Positions 36,603-49,976 of a stretch of 64,000 nt of DNA are shown one piece after another. The stretch is taken from contig OY997591.1 in assembly GCA_963921825.1 (NCBI GenBank), positions 39,391,825 through 39,455,824 of the forward strand, in the 5' to 3' direction. A model generated the notes under the pieces. The model did not search any database, had not been told where the DNA came from, and saw only the letters and a list, made by a program, of their open reading frames with translations. The DNA comes from Erodium maritimum (lineage: Eukaryota > Streptophyta > Magnoliopsida > Geraniales > Geraniaceae). Positions within the stretch are counted from its first letter, which is position 1. The number at the start of each line of letters is the position of its first letter. The translations under genes and the position numbers were made by a program.

Positions 36603-39600
36603 AAACGCCCCACCAACCGTGGGAAAATTTAATCCGAGACCGTTTGTGCTTCAAACAAAATAGCCTCTCATATAGACATCCACTATAGTATTTAAGAAAT
36701 CAATAAGAGTAACAAATTGTTCTTTTAGTCCAATAAATGACTCATATGGGCCTCTAGTTGTGTATAAAAATAGATATTCCTATTAAAGTACCCCAACTAC
36801 TGTGAGAACCCAATCCGAGACCGTGTGGGCTCCAAACAAGTTTTTCTCTCATCTAGACATATGTAAGAAATAAGTAGGAGTAACAAATTGGTCTTTTTGT
36901 CCCTCAAAGGACTCATAAGGGCCTCTAGTTGTGTATAGACATTGATATGCCTATTAAAGTACCCCCACCAATCGTGGAAAAACTCAATCGGAGACCGTTT
37001 GTGCTTCAAACAAAATAGCCTCTCATCTACATATACACTATAGTATTTAAGAAATCAATAGGACTAACAAATTTTCTTTTAGTACATTAAATGCTCATAT
37101 GGGCCTCTAGTTGTGTATACAAATAGATATTCATATTAAAGTACCCCAACTACTGTGAGAACCCAATCCGAGACCGTTTGGGCTCCAAACAAGTTTTTCT
37201 CTTATCTAGTCATATTATAGTATGTAAGCTATAAATAGGAGTAACAAATTATTCTTTTTGTCCATTAAATGACTCATATGGGCCTCTAGTTGTGTATAGA
37301 CATAGATATGCCTGTTAAAGTACCCCACCAACCGTAGAAAAACTCAATCCGAGACTGTTTGTGCTTCAAACAAAATAGCCTCTAATATGGCAATACACTA
37401 GTATTTAAGAAATCAATAGGAGTAACAAATTGTTATTTTTGGCCATTAAATGACTCATATGGGCATCTAGTTGTGTATACAAATAGATATTCCTATTAAA
37501 GTACCCCAACTACTGTGGGAAGCCAATCCGAGACCGTTTGGGCTCCAAACAAGTTTTTCTCTAATCTAGACATATTATAGTATGTAAGAAATAAGTAGGA
37601 GTAACAAATTGGTCTTTTTGTCCCTCAAAGGACTCATAAGGGCCTCTATTTGTGTATAGACATTGATATGTCTATTAAAGTGCCCCACCAACCGTGGAAA
37701 AACTCAATCCGAGACTGTTTGTGCTTCAAACAAAATAGCCTCTCATCTAGACATACACTATAGTATTTAAGAAAAGAATAGGAGCAACAAATTGTTCATT
37801 TTGTCCATTAAATGACTCATATGGGCATCTAGTAGTGTATACAAATAGATATTCCTATTAAAGTACCCCAACTACTGTGGGAAGCCAATCCGAGACCGTT
37901 TGGGCTCCAAACAAGTTTTTCTCACATCTAGACATACTATAGTATGTAAGAAACAAATAGGAGTAACAAATTGTTCTTTTTGTCCCTCAAAGGAGTTATA
38001 AGGGCCTCTAGTTGTGTATAGAAATTGATATGCCTATTAAAGTACCCTACCAACCGTTGAAAAACTCAATTCGAGACCATTTGGGCTTCAAACAAAATAA
38101 CCTCTCATCTAGACATACACTATAGTATTTAAGAAATCAATAGGAGTAACAAATTGTGATTTTAGTCCATTAAATGACTCATATTGGCCCCTAGTTGTGT
38201 ATACAAATAGATATTCCTATTAACGTACCCCAACTACTGTGGGAAGCCAATCCGAGACCGTTTGGGCTCCAAACAAGTTTTTCTCTCATCTAGACATACT
38301 ATATATACTATGTAAGAAATAAATAGGAGTAACAAATTGTTCTTTTTGTCCCTCAAAGGACTCATATGGCCTCTAGTTGTGTATACACATATATATGCCT
38401 ATTAAAGTACCCCACCAAACATGGAAAAACTAAATCTGAGACCGTTTGTGCTTCAAACAAAATAGCCTCTCTTCTTGACATACACTATAGTATTTAAGAA
38501 ACCAATAGGAGTAACAAATTGTGCTTTTAGTCCATTAAATGACTCATATTGGCCCCTAGTTGTGTATACAAATAGATATTCCTATTAACGTACCCCAACT
38601 ACTGTGGGAAGCCAATCTGAGACCGTTTGGGCTCGAAACAAGTTTTTCTCTCATCTAGACATACTATAGTATGTAAGAAATAAGTAGGAGTAACAAATTG
38701 GCCTTTTTGTCCCTCAAAGGAATCATAAGGGCCTCTAGTTGTGTATAGACATTGATATGCCTATTGAAGTACCCCACCAACCGTGAAAAAACTGAATCGG
38801 AGACCTTTTGTGCTTCAAACAAAATAGCCTCTCATCTTGACATACACTATAGTGTTTAAGAAATCAATAGGAGTAACAAATTGTTCTTTTTCTCCATTAA
38901 ATGACTCATATGGGCCTCTAGCTGTGTATACAAATAGATATGCCTATTAAAGTAACCCAACTACTGTGGGAAGCCAATCCGAGACCGTTTGTGCTCCAAA
39001 CTAATTTTTCTCTCATCTAGACATACTATAGTATGTAATAAATAAGTAGGAGTATGAAATTGGCCTTTTTGTCCCTCAAAGGACTCATAAGGGCCTCTAG
39101 TTGTGTATAGACATTGATATATGCCTATTAAAGTACCCCACCAACCGTGGAAAAACTCAATCGGAGACCGTTTGTGCTTCAAACAAAATAACATCTCATC
39201 TAGACATACACTACAGTATTTAAGAAATCAATAGGAGTACAAATTTTTCTTTTAGTACATTAAATGCTCATATGGGCCTCTAGTTGTGTATACAAATAGA
39301 TATTCCTATTAAAGTACCCCAACTACTGTGTGAAGCCAATCCGAGATCGTTTGGGCTCCAAACAAGTTTTTCTCTCATCTAGACATACTATAGTATGTAA
39401 GAAATAAGTAGGAGTAACAAATTTGTCTTTTTGTCCCTCAAAGGACTCATAAGGGACTCTATTTGTGTATAGACATTGATATGCCTATTAAAGTGCCCCA
39501 CCAACCGTAGAAAAACTCAATCCGAGACCGTTTGTGCTTCAAACAAATTAGCCTCTCATCTAGCCATACACTACAGTATTTAAGAAATCAATAGGAGTAA

Positions 39601-41867
39601 CAAATTGTTCATTTTTTTCATTAAATGACTCATATGGGCCTCTAGTTGTGTACACAAATAGATATGACTATTAAAGTACCCCAACTACTGTGGGAAGCCA
39701 ATCCGAGACCGTTTGGGTTCCAAACAAGTTTTTCTCACATCTAGACATGCTATAGTATGTGAGAAATAAATAGGAGTAACAAATTGTTCTTTTTGTCCCT
39801 CAATGGACTCATATGGCCTCTAGTTGTGTATAGACATAGATATGCCTATTAAAGTACACAACCCAACCTTTGGAAACTAATCCGAGACCGTTTGGGCTTG
39901 ATACAATATAATCTTTCATCTAGACATATTGTAGTATGTAAGAAACCAGGAGTAACAAAATTTTCTTTTTGTCCCTCCAGGGACTCCTATGGGCCTCTAG
40001 TTGTGTATAGACATTGATATGGCTATTAAAGTACCCCACCAACAGTTGAAAAACTCAATTCTAGACCATTTGGGCTGCAAACATAATAGCCTCTCATCTA
40101 GACATACACTATAGTATTTAAGAAATAAATAGGAGTAACAAATTGTTCTTTTTGTCCATTAAAAGACTCATATGGGCCTCTAGTTGTGTATACAAATAGA
40201 TATGCCTATTAAAGTAGACCAACTACTGTGGGAAATCAATCCGAGACCGTTTGGGGTCCAAACAAATTTTTCTCTCACCTAGACATACCATAGTATGTAA
40301 GATATAAATATGAGTAACAAATTGTTCTTTTAGTCCATTAAATGACTCATATGGGCTTCTTGTTGGGTATACAAACAGATATTCCTATTAAAGTACCCCA
40401 ACTACTAATCCGAGACCGTTTGGGCTCAAACAAGTTTTTCTCTCATCTAGACATACTATAGTACGTAAGATATAAAGAGGAGTAACAAATTGTTCTTTTT
40501 GTCCCTCAAAGGACTCATAAGGGCCTCTATTTGTGTATAGACATTGATATACCTATTAAAGTGCCCCACCAACATTGGAAAAACTCAATCCGAGACCGTT
40601 TGTGCTTCAAACAAAATAGCCTCTCATCTAGACATACACTATAGTATTTAAGAAATCAATAAGAGTAACAAATTGTTATCTAGTCCATTAAATGACTCAT
40701 ATGGGCCTCTAGTTGTGTATACAAATAGATATGCCTAATAAAGTACTCCAACTACTGTGGGAAGCCAATCCGAGGCTGTTTGTGCTCCAAACAAGTTTTG
40801 CTCTCACCTAGGCATACTATAGTATGTAAAGATATAAATATGAGTAACAAGTTATTCTTTTTGTCCTTCAAAGGACTCATAAGGGCCTCTATTTGTGTAT
40901 AGACATTGATATGCCTATTAAAGTGCCCCACCAACATTGGAAAAACTCAATCCGAGACCGTTTGTGCTTCAAACAAAATAGCTTCTCATCTAGACATACA
41001 CTATAGTATTTAAGAAATCAATAAGAGTAACAAGTTGTTCTTTAGTCCATTAAATGACTCATATGGGCCTCTAGTTGTGTATACACATAAAGATATTCCT
41101 ATTAAAGTACCCCACCAACCGTGGGAAAACTCAATCCGAGACCGTTTGTGCTTCAAAAAAAATAGCCCCTCATCTAGACATACACTGTAGTATTTAAGAA
41201 ATCAATAAGAGTAAAAAATTGTTCTTTTAGTCCATTAAATGACTCATATGGGCCTCTAGTTGTGCATACAAATAGATATTCCTATTAAAGTATACCAACT
41301 ACTGTGAGAACCCAATCCGATACCATTTGGGCTCCAAACAAGTTTTTCTCTCATCTAGACATACTATAGTATGTAAGATATAAATAGGAGTAACAAATTG
41401 TTCTTTTTGTCCCTCAAAGGACTCATATGGCCTCTAGTTGTGTATACACATAGATATGCCTATTAAAGTACCCAACCCAACCTTTGGAAACTAACCTAAG
41501 ACCGTTTGGGATTGATACAATATAGTCTTTCATCTAGACATATTGTAGTATGTAAGAAACCAGGAGTAACAAAATGTTCTTTTTGTCCCTCAAGGGACTC
41601 CTATTTGCCTCTGGTTGTGAATAGACATTGATATGGCTACTAAAGTACCCCACCAACAGTTGAAAAACTCAATTCGAGACCATTTGGGCTTCAAACATAA
41701 TAGCCTCTCATCTAGACATACACTGTAGTATTTAAGAAATCAATAGGTGTAACAAATTGTTCTTTTTGTCCATTAAAGGACTCATATGGGCCTGTAGTTG
41801 TGTATACAAATAGATATGCCTATAAAAGTACTCCAACTACTGTGGGAAGCCAATCCGAGACCGTTTG
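36603..41867. repeat. Satellite array with A, B and first C monomers
   Basis: About 29 monomers of the ~180-bp satellite without strict HOR order. A third monomer type, C, appears near 39840-39960 and 41455-41580. It has CCCAACCTTTGGAAACTAAT where A and B have the ACTACTGTGGGAA or CCAACCGTGG block, then GCTTGATACAATATA and AAACCAGGAGTAAC. A monomer near 40405 has lost about a dozen bases (ACTACTAATCCGAG). The array ends with GTTTG (41863-41867), the left target duplication of the next LTR. Confidence 0.92.
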
Positions 41868-43035
41868 TGTAATAACCACTTATGGTCAACGTCAGTCAAA
41901 CCTGCGAAAAACAGGAAAATTTAAAATTTTTAAGACAGACACTTAATTTAACCTAATTTGACCCCGAGGGTCATACTGGACTTAAGTTGACCCCGTTATC
42001 GACTAAAATGAGTTCCAGGGGACTCAGGGCAACTTTCTGATCAATTTGGGAAATGTTGACTTTTCGCTGGAAAAGTCAACCGAGCGACGTTTTGGTCCAT
42101 TCGAGGACCGGTTTGGATCCAAAAAGCTTAGCCGTCGTCGCAGCGGTCTTAGTTGAGCTGTTTCCTTGTAGCCCGTCAAGTTTCGTAATTTCTTAGGAAA
42201 AGTGCCCGTTCGGGGCCCGAAACGTCCGATTTTCACGAATTTGATTGGAAAATATCAAGTAGATATTTTCCAAAAGGTGTGGGACCCACCTTGACACTTT
42301 TCCTATTTGTGGTGGTGTTAGTTTTGGGGGGAAAAGGTGTGGAGGAGAAGGGGTGGCCGAACCTATGGGTTAAAAGAGGGAAAATAGGTTTTGTTGTTAG
42401 TTGTTTTAAATTAGAAAGAAGAAGAGAGGGTTTAGAGAGAGAAGGAGAAGAAGAAGAAGAGAGAAGAGAGGGAAAGCTAGGGTTGGAGGGTTTTCAAGCC
42501 TTTGGATCGTCTCAAGCCAAGGAGAGTTCGTCTTCCCCTCGTCTTCCTCGTTGGTAAGACCTAACCCGATCTTCGTTTTGTTAACTTTGGAAAGTTAGGG
42601 TTTTGTATAAAACTATGGGTTAGGGTTGTAGTGAGTTTGAGGGTTTGTTGGAGACGTTTTAGAGGTGGTTGGAGGCGTTGTTGGACGTTTTCCGGTGACC
42701 GGAGACTCGGGAGGAGCTCCGGCCACTGTGGGTGGTGGCCGGCCGGCCATGAGGTGGCTGGCCGGAGTTGGCACCAGCCACCACATGGTGGCCGAGCCCC
42801 TCCCCTTAAACCCTAGGGCACGGCCAAGTTGGTTGGGTGGGGCCCATGTGCTCGGTTGCTCGGGTTTTAATGTTCCGGTAGTTTAAAACGTTCCCCGGAC
42901 CATTTATCCTAAACCGAATCGAAAATTGGAATTAAATTGGAAAAGTTGTAATTAACGGGTTTTAGAAACTTTAAACGTTAATTAATTGACTCGAAAGTCG
43001 GAATTCGATTCCGTCAAGTACTTTGGGTTCCTTGT

Positions 43036-43202
43036 AATATTCTAAGACCGTAGAAACGAAAACGGGGGCTTTTGGAGCCCCGGAAGGCAATTAACAAACC
43101 CCGGGCAGATTCGCCATGTCGGGCGAATCGGGCCTTTACGGGTCCTTTATCGACAATGTCGAGTAATTGGGAAGTTTGAGAGTGATCGACATTGTCGGGG
43201 TT
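43036..43202 (+). promoter_or_regulatory. Conserved three-hairpin island in type I LTR (copy c)
   Basis: The same three inverted repeats as copy a in the same order and spacing. Only about three base differences are visible from copy a over roughly 168 bp, one of which (GTCGAG for GTCTAG) extends symmetry next to the CGACAATGTC arm. Confidence 0.6.
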
Positions 43203-44188
43203 ACGTTTGGGCGTTAAGTATATTAATTTTCGGTTTATTCGTACTAGTTTAAAAGTACTTTGAAATTGTGCTCTTTTAGATCGTGCTGCGGACCGAGGCA
43301 AAGGGAAGCTCGGCGAGTGACTGGGTTTACTTCGGGTTTTATTGGAGCACTTTTGGAATTATATACGAGGTAGGGAAAAGTAGCCGGATCTCGGCCCTGA
43401 TTAGGGAAAGTTAATAGTAGAATTGCATGTGACACCGGGTTGTCGTGGGTTGAGTAGATTTATTTAAATATTAGAAAAGCATGATACGAGATTGTAGCGT
43501 TTAAGAGAAAAGCATGTGACACTTAGTAGTGTCGTAGGAACAGAGAACTTAGCGATAATTGAATTACTGGAGGCATATGACCATGCCCGGAGGTTGTTTG
43601 TGAAACTAGTGAACTTAGGACTATTGGAGGCATCGAGTATGCCGGAGGTTGTTGTGCGTTATTTATTGTTGAGTTTGGGTGGCCTTGAGAGCCCGTGTTT
43701 TTTATTGTTGAGTTTGAGTGGCCTTGAGAGCCCGTGTTGTTTATTGTTGAGTTTGAGTGGCCTTGAGAGCCCGTGTTATTTATTGTTGAGTTGGGTGGCC
43801 TTGAGAGCCCGTGTATTTAAATTGGTGTCTTGGGTGGGCATGAGAGCCCGTATTTAATTGTTGGTGTCTTGGGTGGCCATGAGAGCCCTTGTATTTAAAT
43901 TGGTGTCTTGGGTGGCCATGAGTGCCCGTGTCTTACTGTTGATGTTTTGGGGTGGCCGTGAGTGTCGTGGGGTTGTTGAACTCGAGTCTTGACCGTTGGT
44001 GTGCCTTGAGTGGCAGTGAGTGCCGTGGGGTTGTTGAACCCGAGTCTTGACCGTTGGTGTGTCTTGAGTGGCAGTGAGTGCCCGTGGGGTTGTTGAACCC
44101 GAGTATTGATTGTTGAGGTGTCTTGAGTGGCCTTGAGTGCCTGTGTGGTTGAACTTGCCTGTGATAGTGATTGTGGTTACCTGAAGTT

Positions 44189-44390
44189 GCGAGTTCGAAA
44201 GGTCGACAGCCTGATCCGACTTAGTGTCGATGAATTGCGAGTTCGAAAGGTCAACAGCCTGATCCGACTTAGTGTCGATGAATTGCGAGTTCGAAAGGTC
44301 GACAGCCTGATCCGACTTAGTGTCGATGAATTGCGAGTTCGAAAGGTCGACAGCCTGATCCGACTTCGTGTCGAGGAATTGCGATAGGTC
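44189..44390 (+). repeat. 48-bp minisatellite, about four copies
   Basis: GCGAGTTCGAAAGGTC recurs at 44189, 44237, 44285 and 44333, exactly 48 bp apart, with almost no divergence. The open frame across it codes a 16-residue repeat only because 48 is a multiple of three. Confidence 0.92.
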
Positions 44391-44966
44391 GAACCCTGAC
44401 CTGATTGAGATTGGTTACTGAGCAGCTGGTGTGCGATCCTTTGTGATCTTGTTTGGCGTTGTGTAGTCTTTTTGTCGTGTCCTTGGAGGAGGTCGTCGAT
44501 AGTTGTGTCGGGTCTACATTGTGTTATCGAGTGTTGAGTCTGTTGAGGAAAGTAACGGGTTGTGGGTCAGTTGGGTACTTGAGTTAGGGACTGTAGTCCC
44601 GGTGTTGGGTTTGGTTTTAGTGTTACTGGCTTTATCTACTAATTATGCCATAGTCAGTCTGTTATCCGTGGAGGTGAGCGAACGCTCACCCCTAGCTGCT
44701 TTTCCTACAGGTACTGATCACCGGACGGACTAGGTTAGCTCTTAGAGTTCATGGAGCTTGGAGCGGAGCCTGGTCTTTACTTTTGTTGAGTCTAGTGACG
44801 GATGTTGTACCTTGTCCACTTGTTGGGACGTTTTTGTATTGTAAATACTATTATTATTTTTGATAACTAAATGGAAATATCAGAGTTTTATTCAAAACAG
44901 GTTTCAAGTGTTCATGTTTTAAATGTTCGCGTCCCGAGTTCGGTTCGCTGAAATTGGGGCGTGACA

Positions 44967-47582
44967 GTTTGGGCTCCAAACAAGTTTTCCTCTCACCCAG
45001 ACATACTATAGTATGTAAGATATAAATATGAGTCACAAATTATTCTTTTTGTCCCTCAAAGGACTCATAAGGGCCTGTATTTGTGTATAGACATTGATAT
45101 GCCTATTAAAGTGCCCCACCAACCGTAGAAAAACTCAATCCGAGACCGTTTGTACTTCAAACAAAATAGCCTCTCATCTAGCCATACACTATAGTATTTA
45201 AGAAATCAATAGGAGTAACAAATTGTTCTTTTAGTCCATTAAATGACTCATATGGGCTTCTAGTTGTGTATACAAAAATTGTTCTTTTTGTCCATTAAAG
45301 GACTCATATGGGCCTCTAGTTGTGTATACAAATAGATATGCCTATTAAAGTACTCCAACTACTGTGGGAAGCCAATCCGAGACCATTTGGGCTCCAAACA
45401 AGTTTTTCTCTCACCTAGACATACTATAGTATGTAAGATATAAATATGAGTAACAAATTATTCTTTTTGTCCCTCAAAGGACTCATAAGGGCCTCTATTT
45501 ATGTATAGACATTGATATGCCTATTAAAGTACCCAACCAAATGTGGAAAAACTCAATCCGAGACCGTTTGTGCTTCAAACAAAATAGCCTCTCATATAGC
45601 CATACACTATAGTCTTTAAGAAATCAATAGGAGTAACAAATTGTTCTTTTAGTCCATTAAATGACTCATATGGGCCTCTAGTTGTGTATACAAATAGATA
45701 TTCCTATTAAAGTAACACAACTACTATGGGAACCCAATCCGAGACCGTTTGGGCTCCAAACAAGTTTTTCTCTCATATGGACATACTATAGTATGTAAGC
45801 TATACAGAGGAGTAACAAATTGTTCTTTTTGTCCATTAAAGGACTCATATGAGCCTCTAGTTGTGTATACAAATAGATATGCCTATTAAAGTAGTCCAAC
45901 TACTGTGGGAAGCCAATCCGAGACCGTTTGTTTTTCTCTCACCTAGACATACTATAGTATGTAAGATATAAATATGAGTAACAAATTATTCTTTTTGTCC
46001 CTCAAAGGACTCATAAGGGCGTCTATTTGTATATAGACATTGATATGCCTATTAAAGTGCCCCACAAACCATGGAAAAACTCAATCCGAGACCGTTTGTG
46101 AAGTAGCCTTTCATCTAGCCATACACTATAGTATTTAAGAAATCAATAGGAGTAACAAATTTTTCTTTTAGTCCATTAAATGACTCATATGGGCCTCTAG
46201 TTGTCTATGCAAATAGATATTCCTATTAAAGTACCCCAACTACTGTGGGAACCCAATCCGAGACCGTTTGGGCTCCAAACAAGTTTTTCTCTCATCTAGA
46301 CATACTATAGTATGTAAGCTATAAAGAGGAGTAACAAATTGTTCTTTTAGTCCATTAAATGACTCATATGGGACTCTAGTTGTGTATACAAATAAATATT
46401 CCTATTAAAGTACTCCAACTACTGTGGGAACCGAATCCGAGACCGTTTGGGCTCCAAACATGTTTTTCTCTTATCTAGACATACTATAGTATGTAAGATA
46501 TAAAGAGGAGTAACAAATTTTTCTTTTTGTCCCTCAAAGGACTCATAAGGGGCTCTATTTGTGTGTAGACATTGATATGCCTATTAAATTTCCCCACCAA
46601 CAGTGGAAAAACTCAATCCGAGACCGTTTGTGCTTCAAACAAAATAGCCTCTCATATAGCCATACACTATATAGTATTTAAGAAATCAATAGGAGTAACA
46701 AATTGATCTTTTAGTCCATTAAATGACTCATATGGGCCTCTAGTTGTGTATACAAATAGATATTCCTATTAAAGTACCCCAACTATTGTGGGAACCCAAT
46801 CCGAGATAGTTTGGGCTCCAAACAAGTTTTTCTCTCATCTAGACATACTATAATATGTAAGATATACAGAGGAGTAACAAATTGTTCTTTTTGTCCCTCA
46901 AAGGACTCATAAGGGCCTCTATTTGTGGATAGACATTGATATGCCTATTAAAGTGCCCCACCAACAGTCGAAAAACTCAATCCGAGACCGTTTGTGCTTC
47001 AAATAAAATAGCCTCTCATCTAGACATACACTATAGTATTTAAGAAATCAATAGGAGTAACACATTGTTCTTTTAGTCCATTAAATGACTCATATGGGCC
47101 TCTAGTTGTGTATACATATAGATATGCCTATTAAAGTACTCCAACTACTGTGGGAAGCCAATCCGAGACCGTTTGGGCTCCAAACAAGTTTTTCTATCAT
47201 CTAGGCATATTATAGTATGTAAAGATATAAATATGAGTAACAAATTATTGTTTTTGTCCCTCAAAGGACTCATAAGGGCCTCTTTTTGTGTATAGACATT
47301 GATATGCCTTTTAAAGTACCCTACCAACCGTGGAAAAACTCAATCCGAGACCGTTTGTGATTCAAACAAAATAGCCTCTCATCTAGCCATACACTATAGT
47401 ATTTAAGAAATCAATAGGAGTAACAAATTGTTCTTTTAGTCCATTTAATGACTCATATGGGTCTCTAGTTGTGTATACAAATAGATATTCCTATTAAAGT
47501 ACCACAACTACTGTGGGAACCCAATCCGAGACCGTTTGGGCTCCAAAAAAGGTTTTCTCTCATCTAGACATACTATAGTATG
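44967..47582. repeat. Satellite array
   Basis: About fourteen A/B monomers. Internal deletions are visible near 45270 (CAAAAATTGTTC, joining two monomers early) and near 45930 (CCGTTTGTTTTTCTC, losing the GGGCTCCAAACAAG block). The type A palindrome is well kept in most copies. Confidence 0.92.
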
Positions 47583-47709
47583 TGTAATAACCACTCCCGG
47601 TCAACGCCAGTCAAATCTGTGAAAAACAGGAAAATTTAAAAAATTTCAGCAGACACTTGGTTGAACCTTAATTTGACCCCAAGGATCATACTGAAATTGG
47701 GGCGTGACA
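47583..47709 (+). mobile_element. Collapsed 5' LTR stub of a type I element, 127 bp
   Basis: Starts TGTAATAACCACTCCCGG like the type I solo LTRs. At about 47690 it jumps from GATCATAC to TGAAATTGGGGCGTGACA, the LTR's last bases. Some 3 kb of LTR is therefore deleted internally while both ends remain. A PBS follows at once, proving this was the 5' LTR of a + strand element rather than a solo LTR. Confidence 0.9.
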
Positions 47710-47710
47710 C

Positions 47711-47726
47711 CTTGGTATCAGAGCTC
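47711..47726 (+). promoter_or_regulatory. Primer-binding site, initiator tRNA-Met type
   Basis: CTTGGTATCAGAGCTC lies one base after the LTR end and is complementary to the 3' end of plant initiator tRNA-Met over TTGGTATCAGAGC. The next bases form a small inverted repeat, CTCGAGGTTTCACACCTCGG, also seen in the type II elements (mirror of about 55590-55615). Confidence 0.93.
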
Positions 47727-49380
47727 GAGGTTTCACACCTCGGACTGTACGTCAATTAGGTGGGGAGAGTCGAGTCGGTAAAGTCCCGTCGTGCGTTGGG
47801 TACGCAGGTCGGAACCGTGTGTAGACCCGTTGTGTTCTGAGTCCTGTTTGTGTTTGTGTGTATGTGCAGTACGGGGTTACTGGCATGCTGTTTGTGTATT
47901 GCTGCGTGAAACGTTTTTAAGCTGTCGCGACTCGACTTAGGGGCGCCCCTGTAGTCGAACGTGACGGTGCTGATATCAAGTCGGTACAACGTAGTTCGGG
48001 GACGCCTTGACCGGGTTGTAACTACGTGATGTCAAGTATGAGGTTTTAAAATGAAAAAGGAGAAAGTTTTAAAATTGATTGGCCCGGTGGGCGTGTTTGA
48101 TTTTGATTGGCCCGGTGGGCGTGTTTGATTTTGATTGGCCCTGAGGGTGTGTTTGATCTTGATTGGCCATGTGGGCGTGTGTGTGTGGGTTGATTGGTCC
48201 GTTGGGTGTGTTTTGATTTTGATTGGCCCGATGGGCAAAGTTCGACTTGGGTAGGCCCGGTGGGCGGGTGTCGTCGTCGTTGTTGTTTGGCCGGGTTGGC
48301 TTATGATTGAGGTTGGAAGACTTGTGTTTGGTCTTAAATTGTTGTGCGTGTGTTGTTAAATTGTTGGTCGAGTGTGTGTGTCGTTCAAGGTTTCTCTTTG
48401 AGGCTATTTTAGGGTTAAAACGGGGTAAGATTCGAGTTGGAACCGAGTTGGGAAAACAGGTCTGCGCGAGCGTCACAGATCCTGTCACAGATCCGTGACG
48501 GACCAGAGCGATTTGGCGAATTTTAGGTTTTTGTCACGGCTCCGTGACCCCAACCGTGACGGGGTCTGCCACGGATCCGTGACCCCTGTTTGTTCCACCG
48601 TCTTGATTGTGCAGTTGAGTGTTGAGCTTTGCGTGGCGGTGTTCACGGTTGTATTGGTTGTAGAGGTCGTAATTTCGGTGTTAACGGATGAGGTCTTGGG
48701 TTTGAGACTCATCGATAACCTACGGTAGTGATACAGCGCCTCGGTGAGAGAGTCACACCACGGAGAGGGGTTAGGGTTGGTGCGCTGTGGCGCCACACGG
48801 ACTAGGTTTCCCATAGGTGAACGGGTGTTCGAGGTCTCCCTCGCGTGAACGGGTGGTTTGAGGTTTCCTTCGCGTGAGTGGGTTGTTTGAGGTTCCCTAC
48901 ATGATCGAGTAACTAGGGTATCAAGGGTGTGAGCAATATTGGATTACTGAGTGGAAAGTAGGATCCCCGTTGAGGTTTCTCTACGTGATCGGGTAATTGG
49001 GATATTGAAGTTGTAAGCAATAGTAGTTTCTAAGTTGAGAACATAATCCCCATTTCGAGGTTTCCCTTACATAAGAGAGTATTTGAGGTGTTAATGACTT
49101 GAGCAGTGTGACGGGTTAGTAGTAGGTTTTGGGGTGGTGTTTTGCCCTGGCTAGATTGGTAAGTCTTTGGTGCTTTACTAGTATGCCATAATCGAACGGG
49201 TGTCCGTGAAGGTAAGCATAACACTCATCCCCTTTACTACTTTTCCCGCAAGGGACGAGTAGCGAACACTGGTTTGGTTGCGGAAAGTTATAAGTAAATG
49301 CATAGAGGACCGGGTGAGGGTTTGTGCTAGACTTTACCAGAGTAACTAATGGAGTGGTTTTAGGGTCTCTACTTTGAGCG
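47727..49380 (+). mobile_element. 5' leader of the collapsed type I element
   Basis: Non-coding leader homologous to that of the type II elements on the other strand. It holds a ~36-bp repeat of GATTGGCCCGGTGGGCGTGT (about 48065-48260), a cluster of TCACGG/CCGTGA inverted repeats (about 48470-48580), and a degraded leader copy of the hairpin module (about 49180-49255: TATGCCATAA, GGTAAGC...ACTCATCCCC, CTTTTCCCGCAAGGGACGAG). The gag gene expected after about 49300 is deleted, and the sequence passes directly to protease. Confidence 0.8.
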
Positions 49381-49976
49381 TCATTTCTGTTGGATACCGG
49401 GGTGTCACACTCGTTTGTGTCGTCGAGTTGTGCTGAGAGGTTGGGGCTGAGTTTAGAGTCGTTGAGTCCACCCCTGCGTTTGGACACGCCGGTTGGTGGT
49501 GGTGTGGAGTTGACTAGAGTCTGTCGTGCCTGCGAAGTCAGAGAAGCGAACCGACACAGGAGGTTCGAGAGAGGGCTCAAGAACCCTGAAGCTGGATCGA
49601 GTCCTCAACCCGAGGAGTCGGGTATGGTCGGAGTTGGTAGGCAAGACGACGGTAGAGGAGCGAGGTCTTAGAGAGACCGCGAGGTTCCGTGAGGATCGGC
49701 AGCGACTGAGTTGGTGCGTGTGTCCGCGGGAAGGATACTTACGGAATGACAACCTTTAACGTAATCTTGGGGATGGATTGGCTGGCGAAGTGCCGAGTCA
49801 ATACCGACTGTTACTGGCGACGAGCGATTTCAGGTGTTCTCGGATTCATAAGAGCTTTAAGTACATCTCTTCCCAACGAGACCTGAATACGCGCCGGCGG
49901 CGATGGATGGGACTACTCGAGGAGTACGACTTTGAGCTACACTATCATCCGGGTAAGGCGAACGTGGTTGCTGACT
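49381..49976 (+). pseudogene. Protease joined to the end of RNase H, remnant of pol
   Basis: The start codes LLDTGVSHSFVSSS, the Ty3/gypsy aspartic-protease active site, continuing through ERLGLSLESLSPPLRLDTPV. It is disrupted in the middle and recovers NVILGMDWLAKCRVNTDCYW in another frame (about 49746-49810). Shortly after, the sequence changes to HKSFKYISSQRDLNTRRRRW and YDFELHYHPGKANVVAD (about 49845-49976), the C-terminal end of the RNase H domain. All of RT is missing between them. The sequence then runs into satellite through a shared TGACTCAT-like stretch, so integrase and the 3' LTR are lost too. Non-functional. Confidence 0.88.

Larger units (their letters stand above)
41868..44966 (+). 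mobile_element. Solo LTR, type I (copy c), 3099 bp
   Basis: Begins TGTAATAACC and ends GGGGCGTGACA. It is flanked by the perfect 5-bp duplication GTTTG (41863-41867 and 44967-44971), inside the satellite string CCGTTTGGGCTCC. No PBS or internal region follows, so it is a solo LTR. Landmarks in order: GA-rich stretch about 42418-42480, GC-rich inverted-repeat block about 42690-42800, conserved island about 43036-43202, ~36-bp minisatellite about 43665-43930, 48-bp minisatellite 44189-44390, hairpin 44673-44690 and CTACAGG 44705-44711. It is shorter than copies a and b mainly through minisatellite copy number. Confidence 0.93.

Noticed and set aside
47711-47726. TTGGTATCAGAGC strings as tRNA gene fragments
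   Set aside because: Each sits one or two bases inside an LTR edge, the position of a primer-binding site, and no tRNA cloverleaf is present.
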